A stretch of DNA of 64,000 nt, taken from Heterohyrax brucei (lineage: Eukaryota > Chordata > Mammalia > Hyracoidea > Procaviidae). The notes beneath the pieces were generated by a model, which saw only the letters and a program-made list of their open reading frames with translations, was not told the DNA's origin and ran no database searches. Where the stretch lies: NCBI GenBank assembly GCA_028571685.1, contig CM053140.1, positions 145,375,701-145,439,700 on the forward strand, in the 5' to 3' direction. Both the position numbers and the translations under genes were made by a program. Of this stretch, positions 11,960 to 23,420 are shown in pieces; the first letter of the stretch is position 1, and every line of letters starts with the position of its first letter.

Positions 11960-12650
11960 GATCTTCAATTTAGGAAAGGATGAATTAAAAACCATCTAGT
12001 ACACACCCACCAGAGTAGTTAACTGAAAAAAACAGGCACATTGTCAGGTGATGCAAAGATGTGAAGCAACTCAGACTCTCACAGTGCTGGTGGGAGTTCT
12101 TATTGGCAGTATCTGCTAAAACTGAATGTTAGTACACCCCATGACTTAGCAATTCCTCTTGTTCTAAAACCTGCAGAAATGCCTGCATATGTCCATTTAA
12201 AATAAATAAATAAAACATGTACAAGGATATCTACAGCAGCATTATTTTGTAAAAGCCAAAACATAGGAACTACTTAAATCTCTGTCATTGGGTAGATTAT
12301 GGTATAGTCACACAATTGAATGCTTCACAACAATAAATATTAAAATCTACTAATAAACCATAAAAATGTAACATTACATGAAAGGGGCAGTATCCATAAA
12401 GTAGTGTGCACAGAATGATACTACTCATATCAGTTTCAAAAACAGGTGTAACTGTCCCGCCATGGGAGAAATCAGAATAATGTTTAGTCTTAGTAGATAG
12501 TGGCTGGTAAAAGACTTCGGGGTAACTTGTAGATGCTGGCAACCTTCTAGCTCTTGACTTGTATTTATACAAATGGGCTAATTTTGTAACATTAATTGAG
12601 CTGTATACATACAATTTATTCACACCCTACATGCCTGTTATAGTTGTTAC
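11960..12650 (+). mobile_element. Old LINE-1 (L1M-like) 3' end
   Basis: A diverged L1 covering the ORF2 C-terminus and 3'UTR. Landmarks in the usual order are 'cacagtgctggtgggagttc', 'atatctacagcagcattatt' and 'cattgggtagattatggtat'. It is much older than the L1s at 0-6 kb and 45-62 kb. No frame remains. Confidence 0.78.
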
Positions 12651-12793
12651 AAATTCAACTAATAATAATAAAAAAAACAGAAGAAATATTTTTGCTTTAT
12701 CTTGAACATGGTTTATAAATGTCACCAACAAAGCATTTTCATTATCAGGATTTCTTATGCCTAGAATTACCAACTGTTAAGCTTCTTCTAGCA

Positions 12794-12960
12794 GGCCTGG
12801 TGTCCCAGGGGTTAAGAGCTCAGCTGCTGCTAAACCAAAGGTCATTGTTGAAATAAACCTCCAGGCTGCTCCTTGGAAACCCTGTGGGTTTTCCTTGCTT
12901 CGGGGTGGCTGTGAGTTGGAATCAACTTGGACAGCAACATCTTGTACTTTTTTTTCCTTG
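12794..12960 (+). mobile_element. AfroSINE
   Basis: Head 'aggcctggtgtcccaggggt', 'aagagctcagctgctgctaa', body 'gctccttggaaaccctgtgg', 3' end 'tgtgagttggaatcaacttg', followed by a T-run. Confidence 0.92.
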
Positions 12961-12983
12961 CTTTCAGTTCCCTCTTTTTCTAA

Positions 12984-13160
12984 AGGAGCCCTGGTGGCGT
13001 GGTTGTAAGCACTGAGCTGCTAAAGAATGATCAGCCATTTGAACCAGCAGTCCGCTTGGCAGGAGAAAATGCAGTAACGTGCTCCTGAAAACTGTACAGT
13101 CTTCAGAAACCTAGTGGGGCAGTTCTGCTCAGTTCTACTGAGTTACTGTGATTCAGAATT
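12984..13160 (+). mobile_element. AfroSINE, long form
   Basis: It begins with a near-consensus 'ggagccctggtggcgtggtt'. The middle carries the extra segment ('aggagaaaatgcag' to 'tcttcagaaa') typical of the longer AfroSINE form. It ends near 13160 without its full tail. It lies 24 bp after the previous SINE in the same direction. Confidence 0.9.
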
Positions 13161-13560
13161 CCCTCTGTTAACCATGTTTTCTCAGATTACAGCAGCCAGC
13201 AGCAAAGAGCCAGTTATTGAGATAGGCAGGAGGTAAGTAGCAAGAGCTTTATTACATACTGATACGTAGGAGACCAAGGAGAATGATCTCCCAAAGCTTT
13301 CTCCCTGAGCTGGAAGCCAGCTGAGGTCTTACAGGAAAAAGGGTCTTGAGTTTCAGGAACTTGTGGAACATCTGCTCCCCTTCTGTGTGGTCACAGTGGT
13401 CACATGTCAGGCACGTTGACCTTTATCTGCTGTTCTTATTAGCCCGGGGAGTGATGGCCATCGCAGTTTCTGTACAAAGTGGGTGAGCTGCCATGGATGA
13501 TGGACCCAGGTCACTATTACTTAGTTTTCTTACCACAGTCTAAGGAGGACATTGATTCAA
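13161..13560 (-). mobile_element. Possible ERV LTR fragment
   Basis: On the minus strand an AATAAA at 13247-13252 is followed by 'gctcttgctacttacctcct', a layout typical of the R/U5 junction of retroviral LTRs. The plus-strand flank continues without known SINE or LINE sequence to about 13560. No internal genes were found. The family and true ends are unknown. Confidence 0.42.
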
Positions 13561-13671
13561 TTTTAAACTTGTAGAAGAACTAAGCTGCAAAAACTTCCGA
13601 TTCATACAGGCTAAGGAAGGCAAAGAAATGGCATCAGATTTTTCTTCAAGGTGCAGTCGAACAGCCTGTTC

Positions 13672-13790
13672 AACCTGATGGCAATGAGTTTTTTGATTTG
13701 CTTGTTTCTTATTTTTATGAGACAGCTGTGGTGGTGGTGAAGTACTTTGCTATAAGTCAAGGCTCAAATCCAGGCTGCTAATCAAAAGTA
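13672..13790 (+). mobile_element. Possible AfroSINE fragments
   Basis: 'cctgatggcaatgagttttt' resembles a SINE 3' tail, and 'gctgtggtggtggtgaagta' with 'tcaaatccaggctgctaa' resembles a diverged SINE head. Both are too short for a firm call. Confidence 0.4.
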
Positions 13791-13892
13791 CCTAGAGATA
13801 GAAAACCAGAAGGGAAGAACACTTTCAGCAGTGCTCTTTCAGCTCAAGCTGAAAGAACTGAAAGAAAAAATTTAAGCCTCAAGTTGCAATAA

Positions 13893-14066
13893 AAAAAAAA
13901 AAAAAAACCAAACCTACTGCCTTCTAGTGTATTCCGACTCATAGTGACCCCATAGGACAGAGTAGAAGTGTCCCACAGAGTTTCCAAGGAGCACCTGGCA
14001 GATTTGAACTGTCAGCCTTCTGGTAAGCAGCTGTAGTACTTAACCACTGCACCATCAGGTTTTCGC
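13893..14066 (-). mobile_element. AfroSINE
   Basis: Nearly complete reversed copy: poly-A, 'aaaccaaacctactgccttc', 'cagagtttccaaggagcacc', 'gatttgaactgtcagccttc', 'ttaaccactgcaccatcagg'. Confidence 0.94.
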
Positions 14067-14079
14067 AAGTTGCAGTGGT

Positions 14080-15578
14080 GAAGGATTTTGCAGGGAAATA
14101 TTAATACATGCAGCAAGCATCAAAAGAAGATGGACAGAGTACACAGAGTCAATGTACCAAAAAAGAATTGACTGATGTTCAATCATTTCAGGAGGTAGCA
14201 TATGATCAGTCTACTGAAGAAAGAAGTCAAAGCGTCACTGAAAGCATCAGTGAAAGACAAAGCTCCTGAAACTGATAGAACACCGATTGAGACACTTTAA
14301 TAAATGAATCTAGCACTAAGAAATGTTCCTTTGTTTATGACAAGAAATCTGGAAGACAGCTACCTGGCCAACTGACTAGAAGAGATCCATGCTCTGCCTA
14401 TTCCCAAGGAAGGTAATCCAACGAAATGTGGAAATTATTGAACCATATTGATTTTATAATATATAATTAATATAAGTTAAATTTTGCTGAATTTCATTCA
14501 GAAGTATTTACAACAGTATATTGACATAGAACTTCTAGAAATTCAATCCAGATTTAGAAGAGGATGTACAACCATGGATATCATTGCTGATATCAGATAG
14601 ATTTGACAGAATATCTAATACCAGAAAGATGTTTCCCTGTGCTTTATTGACTATACAAAGGCATTTGACAGATTATGAATAACATTGTGAAAAATGGGGA
14701 CTCTAGGACACTTAACTGTTCTTATAAGGAACCTGTATACATATCTAGAGGAAGTCACTGGAATAGAAGAAGAAGAATACCACATTGTTTAAAGTCAGGA
14801 AAGGTGTGGGTCAGAGTTGTATACTTTCACCATACTTATTTAATCTGTGTATCAAGCAAACAATCTGAGAAGTTGACAGTATGGAAAATAATGCGACATC
14901 AAGATTCAAGGAAGTTTCATTAACAACCTGTGTTGTGAAGATGACATAACCTTGCTTGCTGGAAATGAAGATGACTTGAAACAGCAATGAAGATCAAAGG
15001 CCATAGCCTTCCATATGGATTACGTCTCAACACCAGGATAACAAAATCCTTACAAATGGACCTACAAACAACATCATGATAAACGCAGAAAAGATTCGCT
15101 TTGTCAAGGATTTCATGTTACTTGGATCCACAGTCAACTCCCATGGGAGCAGCAGTCAAGAAATCAAAAGATGCATTGCACTGGGCAAACCTGCTGCAAA
15201 AGACCTCTTTAAAGTATTAAAAAGCAAATACGTCACCTTGACGACCATGGTGAACCTAACTCAAGCCATGACATTTCAGTCACATCATATGTATGTAAGA
15301 GCTGGAGAATACATAAGGAAGACTGAAGACCATATGTCTTACATGCTCTGGACATGTTATCAGGAGGGATCAGTCCCTGGAGGAGGACACTACGCTTGGT
15401 AAAACAGAGAAAAAGGAAAAGATCCTCAGGATGAATTGACACAGTAGTTGCAACAATGGGTCCAAGCATAACAATGATTGTGAGTGAGGACGGCGTACTC
15501 CACGCAGTGCTTTGTTTTGTTTTGTTGTACACAGCGTTGCTTTGAGTTGGAATTGACTTGACAGCATCTAACAACAGC
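14080..15578 (+). mobile_element. RTE (BovB-like) LINE relic
   Basis: The body matches the second half of an RTE LINE, from just before the reverse transcriptase to the 3' end. Recognisable stretches: 'tggccaactgactagaagag' (the WP..DWKRS motif), 'ttccctgtgctttattgact' (CFIDY), and 'gaagatgacataaccttgct', where the catalytic Y/F-A-D-D box reads CEDD. A readable part is 15076-15402 (LLGSTVNSHGSSSQEIKRCI). The 3' end carries 'ttggaattgacttgacagca' followed by CAACAACAG-type repeats, the terminus shared with AfroSINEs. The frame is interrupted repeatedly, so it is not functional. Confidence 0.88.
15076..15402 (+). pseudogene. RTE reverse transcriptase C-terminal remnant
   Basis: A 108-codon open piece of the RTE relic. 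It includes FVKDFMLLGSTVNSHG and QEIKRCIALGKPA, which match the thumb region after the catalytic box in RTE/BovB reverse transcriptases. In an intact element this protein copies the RTE RNA at a nicked target. Here the frame is closed both upstream and downstream, and a normally conserved stretch after position 15300 is missing. It is not a host gene. Confidence 0.8.
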
Positions 15579-15584
15579 AACAGC

Positions 15585-15755
15585 AGCAATCAAAAGGCCA
15601 AGTTTCAAACCCACCAGCCATTCTGTGGAAGAAAAGACCTGGCCATCTGCTCCCGTCATGATTGTAGCCTAGGAAATCCTGTGGGACAGTTCTGCTCTGT
15701 TATACAAGGTCGCTATGAGTCAGAGTCACCTCGACACATGACAATTCTTTTTCTC
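15585..15755 (+). mobile_element. AfroSINE, long form, 5'-truncated
   Basis: It starts in the B-box region ('caaaaggccaagtttcaaac'), has the long-form insert ('gaagaaaagacctggccatc'), body 'aggaaatcctgtgggacagt' and 3' end 'tatgagtcagagtcacctcg'. It directly follows the RTE tail. Confidence 0.88.
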
Positions 15756-16278
15756 ATTGCACTTGGTTAAAATTGCTTGTGCTCATCTGTTACTTCTATG
15801 GACTATTTCGGTGTTGACATAAATAGAAGGCCTTGACAATTCTGAAAGTCAAACAATGAGTTTAATATTTCAATAAGAAAATTGTTTTTGAGGTCAGTAA
15901 TTTGCAATCCTCTTTTGGTTAAGTAAATGTTTTCTAAATTGGGGGAGTGTGGTATACAGCTTCCTACAGCTACACCACTCTGTATTAAATCCTAATCCCT
16001 CTACTCTGTACCATTGGAGACATCTGGTACAGTTAATTTTTTTTTTCACTCTAATCATTTTCCTTTACTTTAGTAGATGTCTGGGAAGGCAACACCAGTC
16101 CCTGGTTTATGTATGTCAACTTCAAAAAGCCTTTAACAGGAAAATATTTACAGAAAAATGAATTACTTTGTGCTTGCTGGTAAATTATAAATTTCCTTTG
16201 TTGTTTGGGGGGAAGAAAGCATTTGTTCTTATTTGTTTATGTGAGTTGAAAATGCAATTTTCCTTGGAATTTAGAAGA
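15756..16278. other. Unassigned sequence
   Basis: No gene or repeat family recognised in about 520 bp of AT-rich DNA. The frames at 15949-16365 show no domains. Confidence 0.4.
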
Positions 16279-16751
16279 TGTCTTAGCTTCCTAGCGCTAC
16301 TGCGACAAAAGAGCCCAGAGGCTTTAAGGAACAGAAATAAATTATTTCACAGTTCCAGGTGCTAGAAGTCTAAATTGAGGGCATGAGCAGGGCCATGCTC
16401 TCTCTCTCTCCCTCTCTCTCATTATCTGCTCTAAGGGAAGATCCTTCCTCGTCTCTTCGAGCAGAAGAGTGTCTCTTGATATTTCTTGACTTGCAAATGC
16501 ATCTTTACGTAGCACATTTCTGCTGTGTGACTGTCTCCAGGTTTGTTCTCTGCTTTTATGGGACACCACTCAGAATTGATTCGGACTCACTGTACCTAAT
16601 CAATTGATTATACTTTAATCAATCAAGGTTAATGTATAACCTCCTGAACTTATAACAAAAGAAAAACTCTATTTTCAGACAAAGTCACATTCATAGGAGA
16701 CTTGAGTTAGGATGTCAGCATATCTTTTGGGGTAGACACAACTCTGTCCCC
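16279..16751 (-). mobile_element. MLT1-like solo LTR
   Basis: The plus strand begins 'tgtcttagcttcctagcgct' and ends near 'gacacaactctgtcccc', the reversed ends of an MLT1-type MaLR LTR. In between, 'aaagtcacattcataggaga' and 'ggatgtcagcatatcttttg' match the usual reversed order. A short CT microsatellite (16397-16421) has expanded inside it. The copy is diverged and has no internal retroviral sequence. Confidence 0.72.
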
Positions 16752-17261
16752 AAGAAGGATGTAACTGAGATTATTAAATTGAGGATCTTGACACTCTGAA
16801 ATTCTTTTTATACAGAAGCCATGTTATGGCACTGAATTTGTCCAGTTCAGAAAAGTCCATTCACAATACTACTTATCAAAGGAAGGCTTCCTTTCTTGTG
16901 TATTTCTTCTGATAAATTTAAACATGATTTTAAAAGGGAAATTAAAGTTACATTCCCAACATAATTACTACAATGTTATCAGCAATTCATGATCATGCAT
17001 TTAGTATTGTTTGCAGTGGAGCACAAAATTGCCCGGTGAAACTACCTGTGTAACTAATTCTCAAGAGATTTTATCACTTGGATGGCTATCTACTAATTCC
17101 TGGACTCACCTTAATTTCACCCCATGGATTCAACAGCAAGTTTGTAGAAGGGGCGGGTTTGGGTCAAGGTATTTATTAAAACAAAGTGCTTTGGCATTGC
17201 ATTTTAGGTAGATCTAGTACTTATAATTTAGACAAAGAGTAATAGCTGTTTAATGTATAAA
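16752..17261. other. Unassigned sequence
   Basis: AT-rich non-repeat DNA. No supported feature. Confidence 0.4.
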
Positions 17262-17427
17262 AGCAAAAACCCAAACTCATCACTGTCAACTCAATTCTCC
17301 CTCACAGCAACTCCACAGCTCAGAGTAGAACTGCCCAACAGGGTTTCCAAGAAATGGCTTGTAGATTCAAACTGCCAGACTTTTGGTTAGCAGCCAAATG
17401 CTTAACCACTATGACACCAGGGATCCC
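17262..17427 (-). mobile_element. AfroSINE
   Basis: Nearly complete reversed copy: tail 'gcaaaaacccaaactcatca', body 'cagggtttccaagaaatggc', B-box region 'gattcaaactgccagacttt', head 'cactatgacaccagggatcc'. Confidence 0.92.
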
Positions 17428-20400
17428 TCACAAATTACACTGGAGTTTTTAGTACTTACCCAGTTTTCTTAAAATAGCCGACTTTGAGACAGCATCTTAA
17501 AATGAGAGCATGCCCAGCTTCCAAACGGTTGTACACATTAACACTAGTTAATAAACCATAATTGTAAACAGTTTTTTCTTTCTGTTATCATATTTTAGAA
17601 AAATTATCTTCATTTTTAAAAATAATTATGAAGGATTTTGTGTTGCAACTTTTTCATTTATAATAATCTTTGCTTACACTTTCATGTTTTTTTAATCATG
17701 TCTGTTTTAGTTTCTATGGTAACTCTGACAGTTGCTTACCTATAAATAGAAATTTTATAATAGCAGGCTTATGAAAGTTCAATTTTTTAGCACTCTTTTG
17801 CAGTAAGGAGAAGTGCTAGAAAAATAATGTAAAAATCAGGATTTAGGGAAACAGATATTTTACACATGTCAGGGTGTAAAAATAGAGTAAATTGAAGATT
17901 CGTGTAGATGCATGTAGGTAAACACATGGTGAAAAGAGGACTACTCAACCATTTAAAGAAAAAAGTATGGCTGGAATATATTTTTAATTTTAGTCTCCAT
18001 GGAGGGGTGGGGGTGAGGAACCATGACAGCCTTTCAAATACCGTTCATTGACTTCATTGACCATGTATAAGTTCTGCTTTCTATGTTTCTGAAAGAAACA
18101 TAGATTTTGTAAAACATGATTTTGTAAAAATTCTTATGTATGTTACCTCTTGATTGCATGTATTTTCTTGCAAACTGCCCTTTACCTTTTCCTTTTCTTT
18201 GTACCATGGTTTTATTTGCCATAGAGAGATTTTTAAGTAATATTATCACTTAAGTCAGTCTTCTGTGACTTTTAAGTCTGCACTTCATTTAGGAAGCCTC
18301 TCCTAGTACAATATTATAAGAACATTCCTGATATTTGTTTTTAATTCTTAGTCTTTGAGAAAATATTATGTTTTTAATCAATTTGAAATATTTTTGTGTG
18401 TGTTCACTGCAAAGCAGGAAACTGTTGTTCTATATGAAGGGAATTAAATTGACAGCCCTTACCTTTTGCTACTGATTTTTTCTTAACAATATACAAATAT
18501 TTATTTATAACCAGTACTAAAAGTCTTTTTTATTGTCTCTTAAGTAATATTTAATAACTACATATATATATTGACACACTGAGAGTCTTGGTTTAAAACT
18601 TTGTGATACAACTCATCAAAGATCTGGCTCTCACTTTACATTGATCTGAGTGGTTCTGCGTCTCTCAGCTGGAAAAGACAGCCCCTGATGACATGACAGG
18701 ACAAATTGATGACCAGCTGAGGTATGATAGGCACTTTCTCATCCTATTCACTAATTAGATAAAAGCTATTAACAAGATTTGTTTTGTTTAATGTTATATT
18801 CAATCCATGGTTTCTTTGTTGATTTTTAGTCTCATGCTTACAACATATTAAATTTCTAATATATACAGATGTGCTTTTGAACTCCTTAGTATATTTCAGT
18901 CATTTATTTTGCTATTCCCACAGTAATACCAGTTAATTAGTATGTATTAATATATGATAGTATGGTACAAATGAGTCTTCAGTTTCTTTACTCTTAGAAA
19001 TGAATTTTATAACCAGCTTGAAGTTTCATATAATTCTTGTTACTGTTTGTTTTTAGTGTACTTAATTAAGACACAATTTATATCTACATAATGTTTAGTC
19101 TTTCTGTTCAGACACATGTGACATGGCTCCATTTATTCTGCTCAGTTTTAGGTTCACTAGAAAAGTTGTGAAATTTTACTTCCTGCTCAGAAAAATTCTA
19201 GAATTTTATAGTTTTGTGTTATTGTATATAGGATACTTCTTCCTTCCAGTTATTTGTTCTAGTTGCTTACTGCTTTTAATATAGGTCCTCATCTAATTGT
19301 AGTCTTTTATTAGTTCTGTTGGTTTTCAGTTTCTTTATACTGTAACATCTGGAAAAACTGGAACCTGTGCATCCTGAATGTTTTTAATTTAAGAATAGAT
19401 ACTCAGGTTTTTCATGAATAAACTCTTGTAGTTTACTGCAAAGTAGTCATGGCCAGCCCTACAAGTAAGACTTCAAGCCATTTATTTAGCATTAGAGAAT
19501 CAGAATTAACAAACACTGTGAAAGTTTAAGTGTCAGAGTCCAAATCTGTAGACTTCACACTTTTCCCTTTAACAAATGACCTCAGGGAGGAGACTTGACC
19601 TTCCCTCGAGCTAGGATGTCCCCTGGAGCTAGGGTCTGAAGTCAGTGGTAGAGAGCTGTATCTCAGCAGAGTTCTCAGTCTTTAGAGGGTCAGGTAAATC
19701 TTTTTTTCTGTCTTCTCTGTAAAGGAGCAGAAAGTTGCACGTTTCTACGTCCTGTGTGCTGTCATGTTCGACTGTAATTGCTATGTTTTATTGCCAGTTA
19801 AAGAAGTATTGTATAATGCATTTAAATTCTTGCTTACTATGTGTTTCAAGACCAGGCTAACTAATTAAAAATTGTGGGAACTGTTTGCCAAAGCCAATTA
19901 GTGACATATCAATTTTTTTTTAATTTATGGGTATTTGATTAATGTTACACTCCACTGTCAGTGAATGCAGGTGCACAGCTCAGTTTCAGAAAGTTACTTA
20001 TAACCTACTGCATATAATTTCTGTTGTTTCATTTTCAAAGTTAGAGCAACTCTCTAATGACATACAGTTAATGGCTAGACAGCACCATAGAAATAGATGT
20101 CAGTTCAGAAATTTTCTGTTAGAATGTTACATTATAAGTAACTTATACATAGGTGTTTAAAAGCATTATAAAAATGTAACAGTGGGAAAGCATTATAGAA
20201 GCATACATAATAGTGATTTACACATGCATTTTAAGAACATTACAGAGTCAGGTGTGCTTTGAGAGCATACAGAAAGGATGCACAGCACTATATAAGGTGG
20301 AAACCTGTCAGAGAAGGAAATTTCAAGTATCTTCCACTAACTGTGATGCAAAAGTGGCAAGACTGCACCATGTCAGTGGTGGAAAATTGGTGAGATCCAG

Positions 20401-20587
20401 AAAGACAAAGCAGTTCTGTTGAGTTCTGGCCCTGCGAGGTTTCATTGCATATTTAAAGGCATACTCACATATGCTTTCATTTTCTATCCACATATCTTAT
20501 AAACTGTCACCTGAAGTTCAAGTCTTGTGTATGTTTTTGAGAATAATCTGAGGATGTAGCCAAGTTCTAGGGAAAACCAAAAAAACA
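17428..20587. other. Repeat-poor AT-rich stretch
   Basis: About 3.2 kb without recognisable SINE, LINE or LTR, the longest such stretch in the window. The only gene-like signal is the short exon-like segment at 18669-18721. A 12-bp perfect inverted repeat (agttacttataa at 19992-20003, its complement at 20132-20143) lies in the right part. It could be intronic or intergenic. Confidence 0.5.
18669..18721 (+). other. Candidate short exon (53 nt)
   Basis: A pyrimidine-rich run ending 'tgcgtctctcag' is followed by 53 nt and then 'gtatga', which fits a splice acceptor and donor pair. Only one of the three frames through the segment is open; it reads LEKTAPDDMTGQIDDQL. The segment is visibly richer in G+C than the AT-rich DNA around it. 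I do not recognise the peptide. A chance match is quite possible because short exon-like motifs are common in introns. Confidence 0.25.
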
Positions 20588-21112
20588 GATAGTCATTGAG
20601 TGCTGCTATAACAGAAATACCCCAGATGGATGGATTTAACAAAGGGAAGTTTATTTTCTCACCATCAAGTAGGCTAGAAGTCCAAATTCAAGGCACCAGC
20701 TCCAGGAGCAGCCTTGTTCTCTCTGTCGGCCCTGTAGTAAAGTCCTTGTCATCAATCTTTCTCTGGTCTAGGAGCTTCTCTGTGCCGGAATCCTGGGTCC
20801 AAAAGACATGCTATGTTCCCAGCACTGCTTTTTTGGTGATAAGAGGTCTCCAACTGTTCGCTCACTTCCTTGTCCTTTTGTCTCTCAAGAGATAAAAGGT
20901 AGTACAGACCACACCCCAGGGAATTTTCCATTACGTTGGATTAGGGATGTGACCTGAGCAAGGATGCTACATCCCATCCCAATCCTCTTTAACCACGGGC
21001 AGTAATTATGATTTACATCACATGGGAAATCACAAATAGGAGAGAACCACACAATCTTAAAACTCATGGCCTAAGCTGATACATATGGTGGTGGTACACA
21101 ATTCATGAGACA
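20588..21112 (-). mobile_element. MaLR-type solo LTR
   Basis: The plus strand starts with 'gagtgctgctataacagaaa' and continues with 'agtaggctagaagtccaaat', both also present in the copies at 2737 and 21418. It fades around 'ggtacacaattcatgagaca' at 21112. The LTR reads on the minus strand and has no internal retroviral genes. Confidence 0.8.
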
Positions 21113-21417
21113 AGTATGTATAAAATTCAGATGAATATGCATATATTTACACTCTAATTAATACATAAACGGCTAGAAACAGTGTTTCCTGTGGTTCTGA
21201 AAAATAACATTGCTTTTTTATCAAAATAATTAATTTCAATATTTTCTTATATTTGAGATACAAATTTTTGTATGATATTACTGCTACTCAGCTGAGAGCT
21301 CCACAGACCTATTCATCTTTAAGACATACATCCTGGCCCACACAGTGAGCTTATTCAGTGTCATTGGATAAATTAATCAGTTCTTATTACCATAATTACT
21401 TTTAGTCAGAAACATAG

Positions 21418-22095
21418 TGTCTTAGTTATCTAGTGCTGCTATTACAGAAATACAACCAGTGGATGGGTTACGGAACCCTGGACATGGAGTGGTAAAGTGC
21501 TACATCTGCTAACCAAAAAGTCTGTAGTTCAAATCCACCAGGCACTCCTTGGAAATCCTATACTGCCGTTCTGCCCTGACCTATGGAATTGCTGTGAGTT
21601 GGAACTGGTTTGCTGGCTTTGGCATGCTCAAACAAACAGGTATTTATTCTCTCACAGTCTAAGAAGCTAGAAGTCCAAATTTGTGGCGCCAGCTCCAGCA
21701 GAAGGCATTCTCTCTGGGTCATGTCTGGGGGAAGGTCCTTGTCATCAATTTTCCCAGTCTAGAATTTTCTCAGTGCAGGAACCCAGAGTTCAAAGGATAC
21801 ACTCTGCTCCTGGTGCTGCTTTCTTGAAGATATGAGGTCCTGTCTCTCTGCTTGCTTTTCTCTTTTATATCTCAAAAAAGATTGACTTAAGACACAACCT
21901 AATCTTGTACACTGAGTTCTGTCTCATTAGCATACTGCTTCTAATCCTGTCTCAATAATATCATAGAAGTCAGGTTTACAACCTAAAGGAAAATTATATC
22001 AGGTGAAAAAATGGAGGACAGACACACAATATTGGGGATCATGGCCCAGCCAATCCACCTGTGTTTTGGAGGTGGGAACAATTTAAGCCATAACA
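21418..22095 (-). mobile_element. MaLR-type solo LTR with nested SINE
   Basis: The plus strand runs from 'tgtcttagttatctagtgct' to 'ttaagccataaca'. It is bounded by the identical 5-bp duplications 'catag' at 21413-21417 and 22096-22100, the target-site size expected for ERVL/MaLR elements. An AfroSINE (21472-21640) lies inside, so the LTR is older than the SINE. No internal retroviral genes are present, which means a solo LTR left by recombination. Confidence 0.87.
21472..21640 (+). mobile_element. AfroSINE nested in LTR
   Basis: Head 'ggaaccctggacatggagtg', B-box region 'gtctgtagttcaaatccacc', body 'ctccttggaaatcctatact', 3' end 'gctgtgagttggaactggtt'. The tail 'gctggctttggc' is close to the GGCACTTGGC type seen in the short tail-only insertions. 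Confidence 0.9.
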
Positions 22096-22204
22096 CATAG
22101 TAAAAAACACTAACAATCTGAGCGAAGTCTATGAAATTTTACTTCGGTTTCAAAGAACTGTAGTTTCATACCATATTTGGTCTTATCCCTAAATGCTTTT
22201 TCAT

Positions 22205-22715
22205 TTCTGTATTTTTAAATTGTGGTAAAAATATACCTATCAAAATATTTAGCAACACAACTTCCTTATTCATAATTCAGTGACATTGATTACATTTTTT
22301 CTTGTAAAGGACAGCTATCGCTAACCTTTTCCAAAATAGTCCACCTTCATTAACATAAATTCAGTGCCTCCAAGCCCCCTGGCTGGCCAAGCAAAAGTTC
22401 TTCCTTCCCTACTCTCGGTAATGCTTAATAATCTTTGTTTTCTACATATTTGTTTATGTCATATAAATGACACTATATACTATTTGTCCTTTTGCATCTG
22501 AATTATTCCACTCAGTACAATGCTTTTAAAGTTCACCCATGTTGTGGCATGCATCTGAATTTTAGTTCTTTCATGGCTGCATAACACTCCGCTGTATGCT
22601 TGTAGAAAATTTTGTTTACCCATCTGTAGATTGCAGGATATTTTTGGTTGTTTCCACCTTTTGACTATTATGAAAAGTTCTGCAATGAACATTGGAATAC
22701 AGATTTCATTCCTAA
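22205..22715 (-). mobile_element. Old LINE-1 (L1M-like) 3' end
   Basis: Reversed old-L1 landmarks appear in order: 'attgtggtaaaaatatacct', 'atttgtccttttgcatctga', 'aaagttcacccatgttgtgg', 'tttggttgtttccacctttt' and 'ctgcaatgaacattgg'. It is the 3' end only and highly diverged. The minus frame at 22480-22692 is chance. Confidence 0.82.
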
Positions 22716-22964
22716 ATGCTTTTTACATAAATGATCAGAGAGATATAAAGTGACTACACTAAAAGGTGTCCATTTCTCTAGAAAAAATACTTAAAACCAA
22801 GCACTAATATTTTCATAATACAGGTCAGATTTTATTCTTCCTAGGGAACTTGATTGTAACTAACATTAGGACTATACTTTCTGAGTACTGTTGTGATGTT
22901 AATCAATAAACCACATTGCTTATGTACTTTCAATAAAGAAAATACAAGCTGCATACACCAAACA

Positions 22965-23420
22965 GTGTGTTAGCATTGTCTAAGTGCAAAAATGTTCACA
23001 CTGTTAAAGGAAAAGCGAAGAGATTTATTTCTGAAGGTACTGCAGTTCACAAATTGGGAAAATACTCCAGAGAGGAGTCTACCAAGTGCTCCCAAGCACA
23101 GAGAGAGAGGTGTTCTTTTACAATAAAGATGTGGAAGAAGAGTATGTGATGGTCCCACGGTAACAGTGTGGGTACATCAGCAGCAGCTCTGTTTTCAACT
23201 ATCTTTTTCTTAGAACATGTTGAGAAAACTCATTCCCCAGCAATCACCTTCCTGATTCCCTGCCTTATTTACTAAGAGTGGCTTCAGGCAAGAGTCAGGC
23301 TGGTTAAACAAAATGATAGATTTCAATTCAGGGGATTCTGGGTACACCAGCCAGAGGTCCAAGGTCATATACATATGAATAAGAAGACATTAAGGCTACA
23401 CTCCCAGGAATGCAGGAAAA
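22965..23420 (-). mobile_element. Possible ERV LTR fragment
   Basis: On the minus strand AATAAA (23024-23029) is followed by 'tctcttcgcttttccttta', as in an LTR R/U5 region, and 'tagacaatgctaacaca' could be the LTR end. Upstream on that strand the sequence is G+C richer, but I do not recognise the family. No internal region or second LTR seen. Confidence 0.35.

Noticed and set aside
12984-13050. A tRNA gene suggested by the A- and B-box-like sequence
   Set aside because: It is the tRNA-derived head of an AfroSINE and cannot fold as a full cloverleaf. The same holds for every SINE head here.
15233-15659. Three overlapping minus-strand frames up to 118 codons
   Set aside because: Antisense to the RTE relic and its 3' end.
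19992-20143. 12-bp inverted repeat as a transposon end pair
   Set aside because: The arms are 128 bp apart in AT-rich DNA, with no duplicated flanks. A chance origin is likely.
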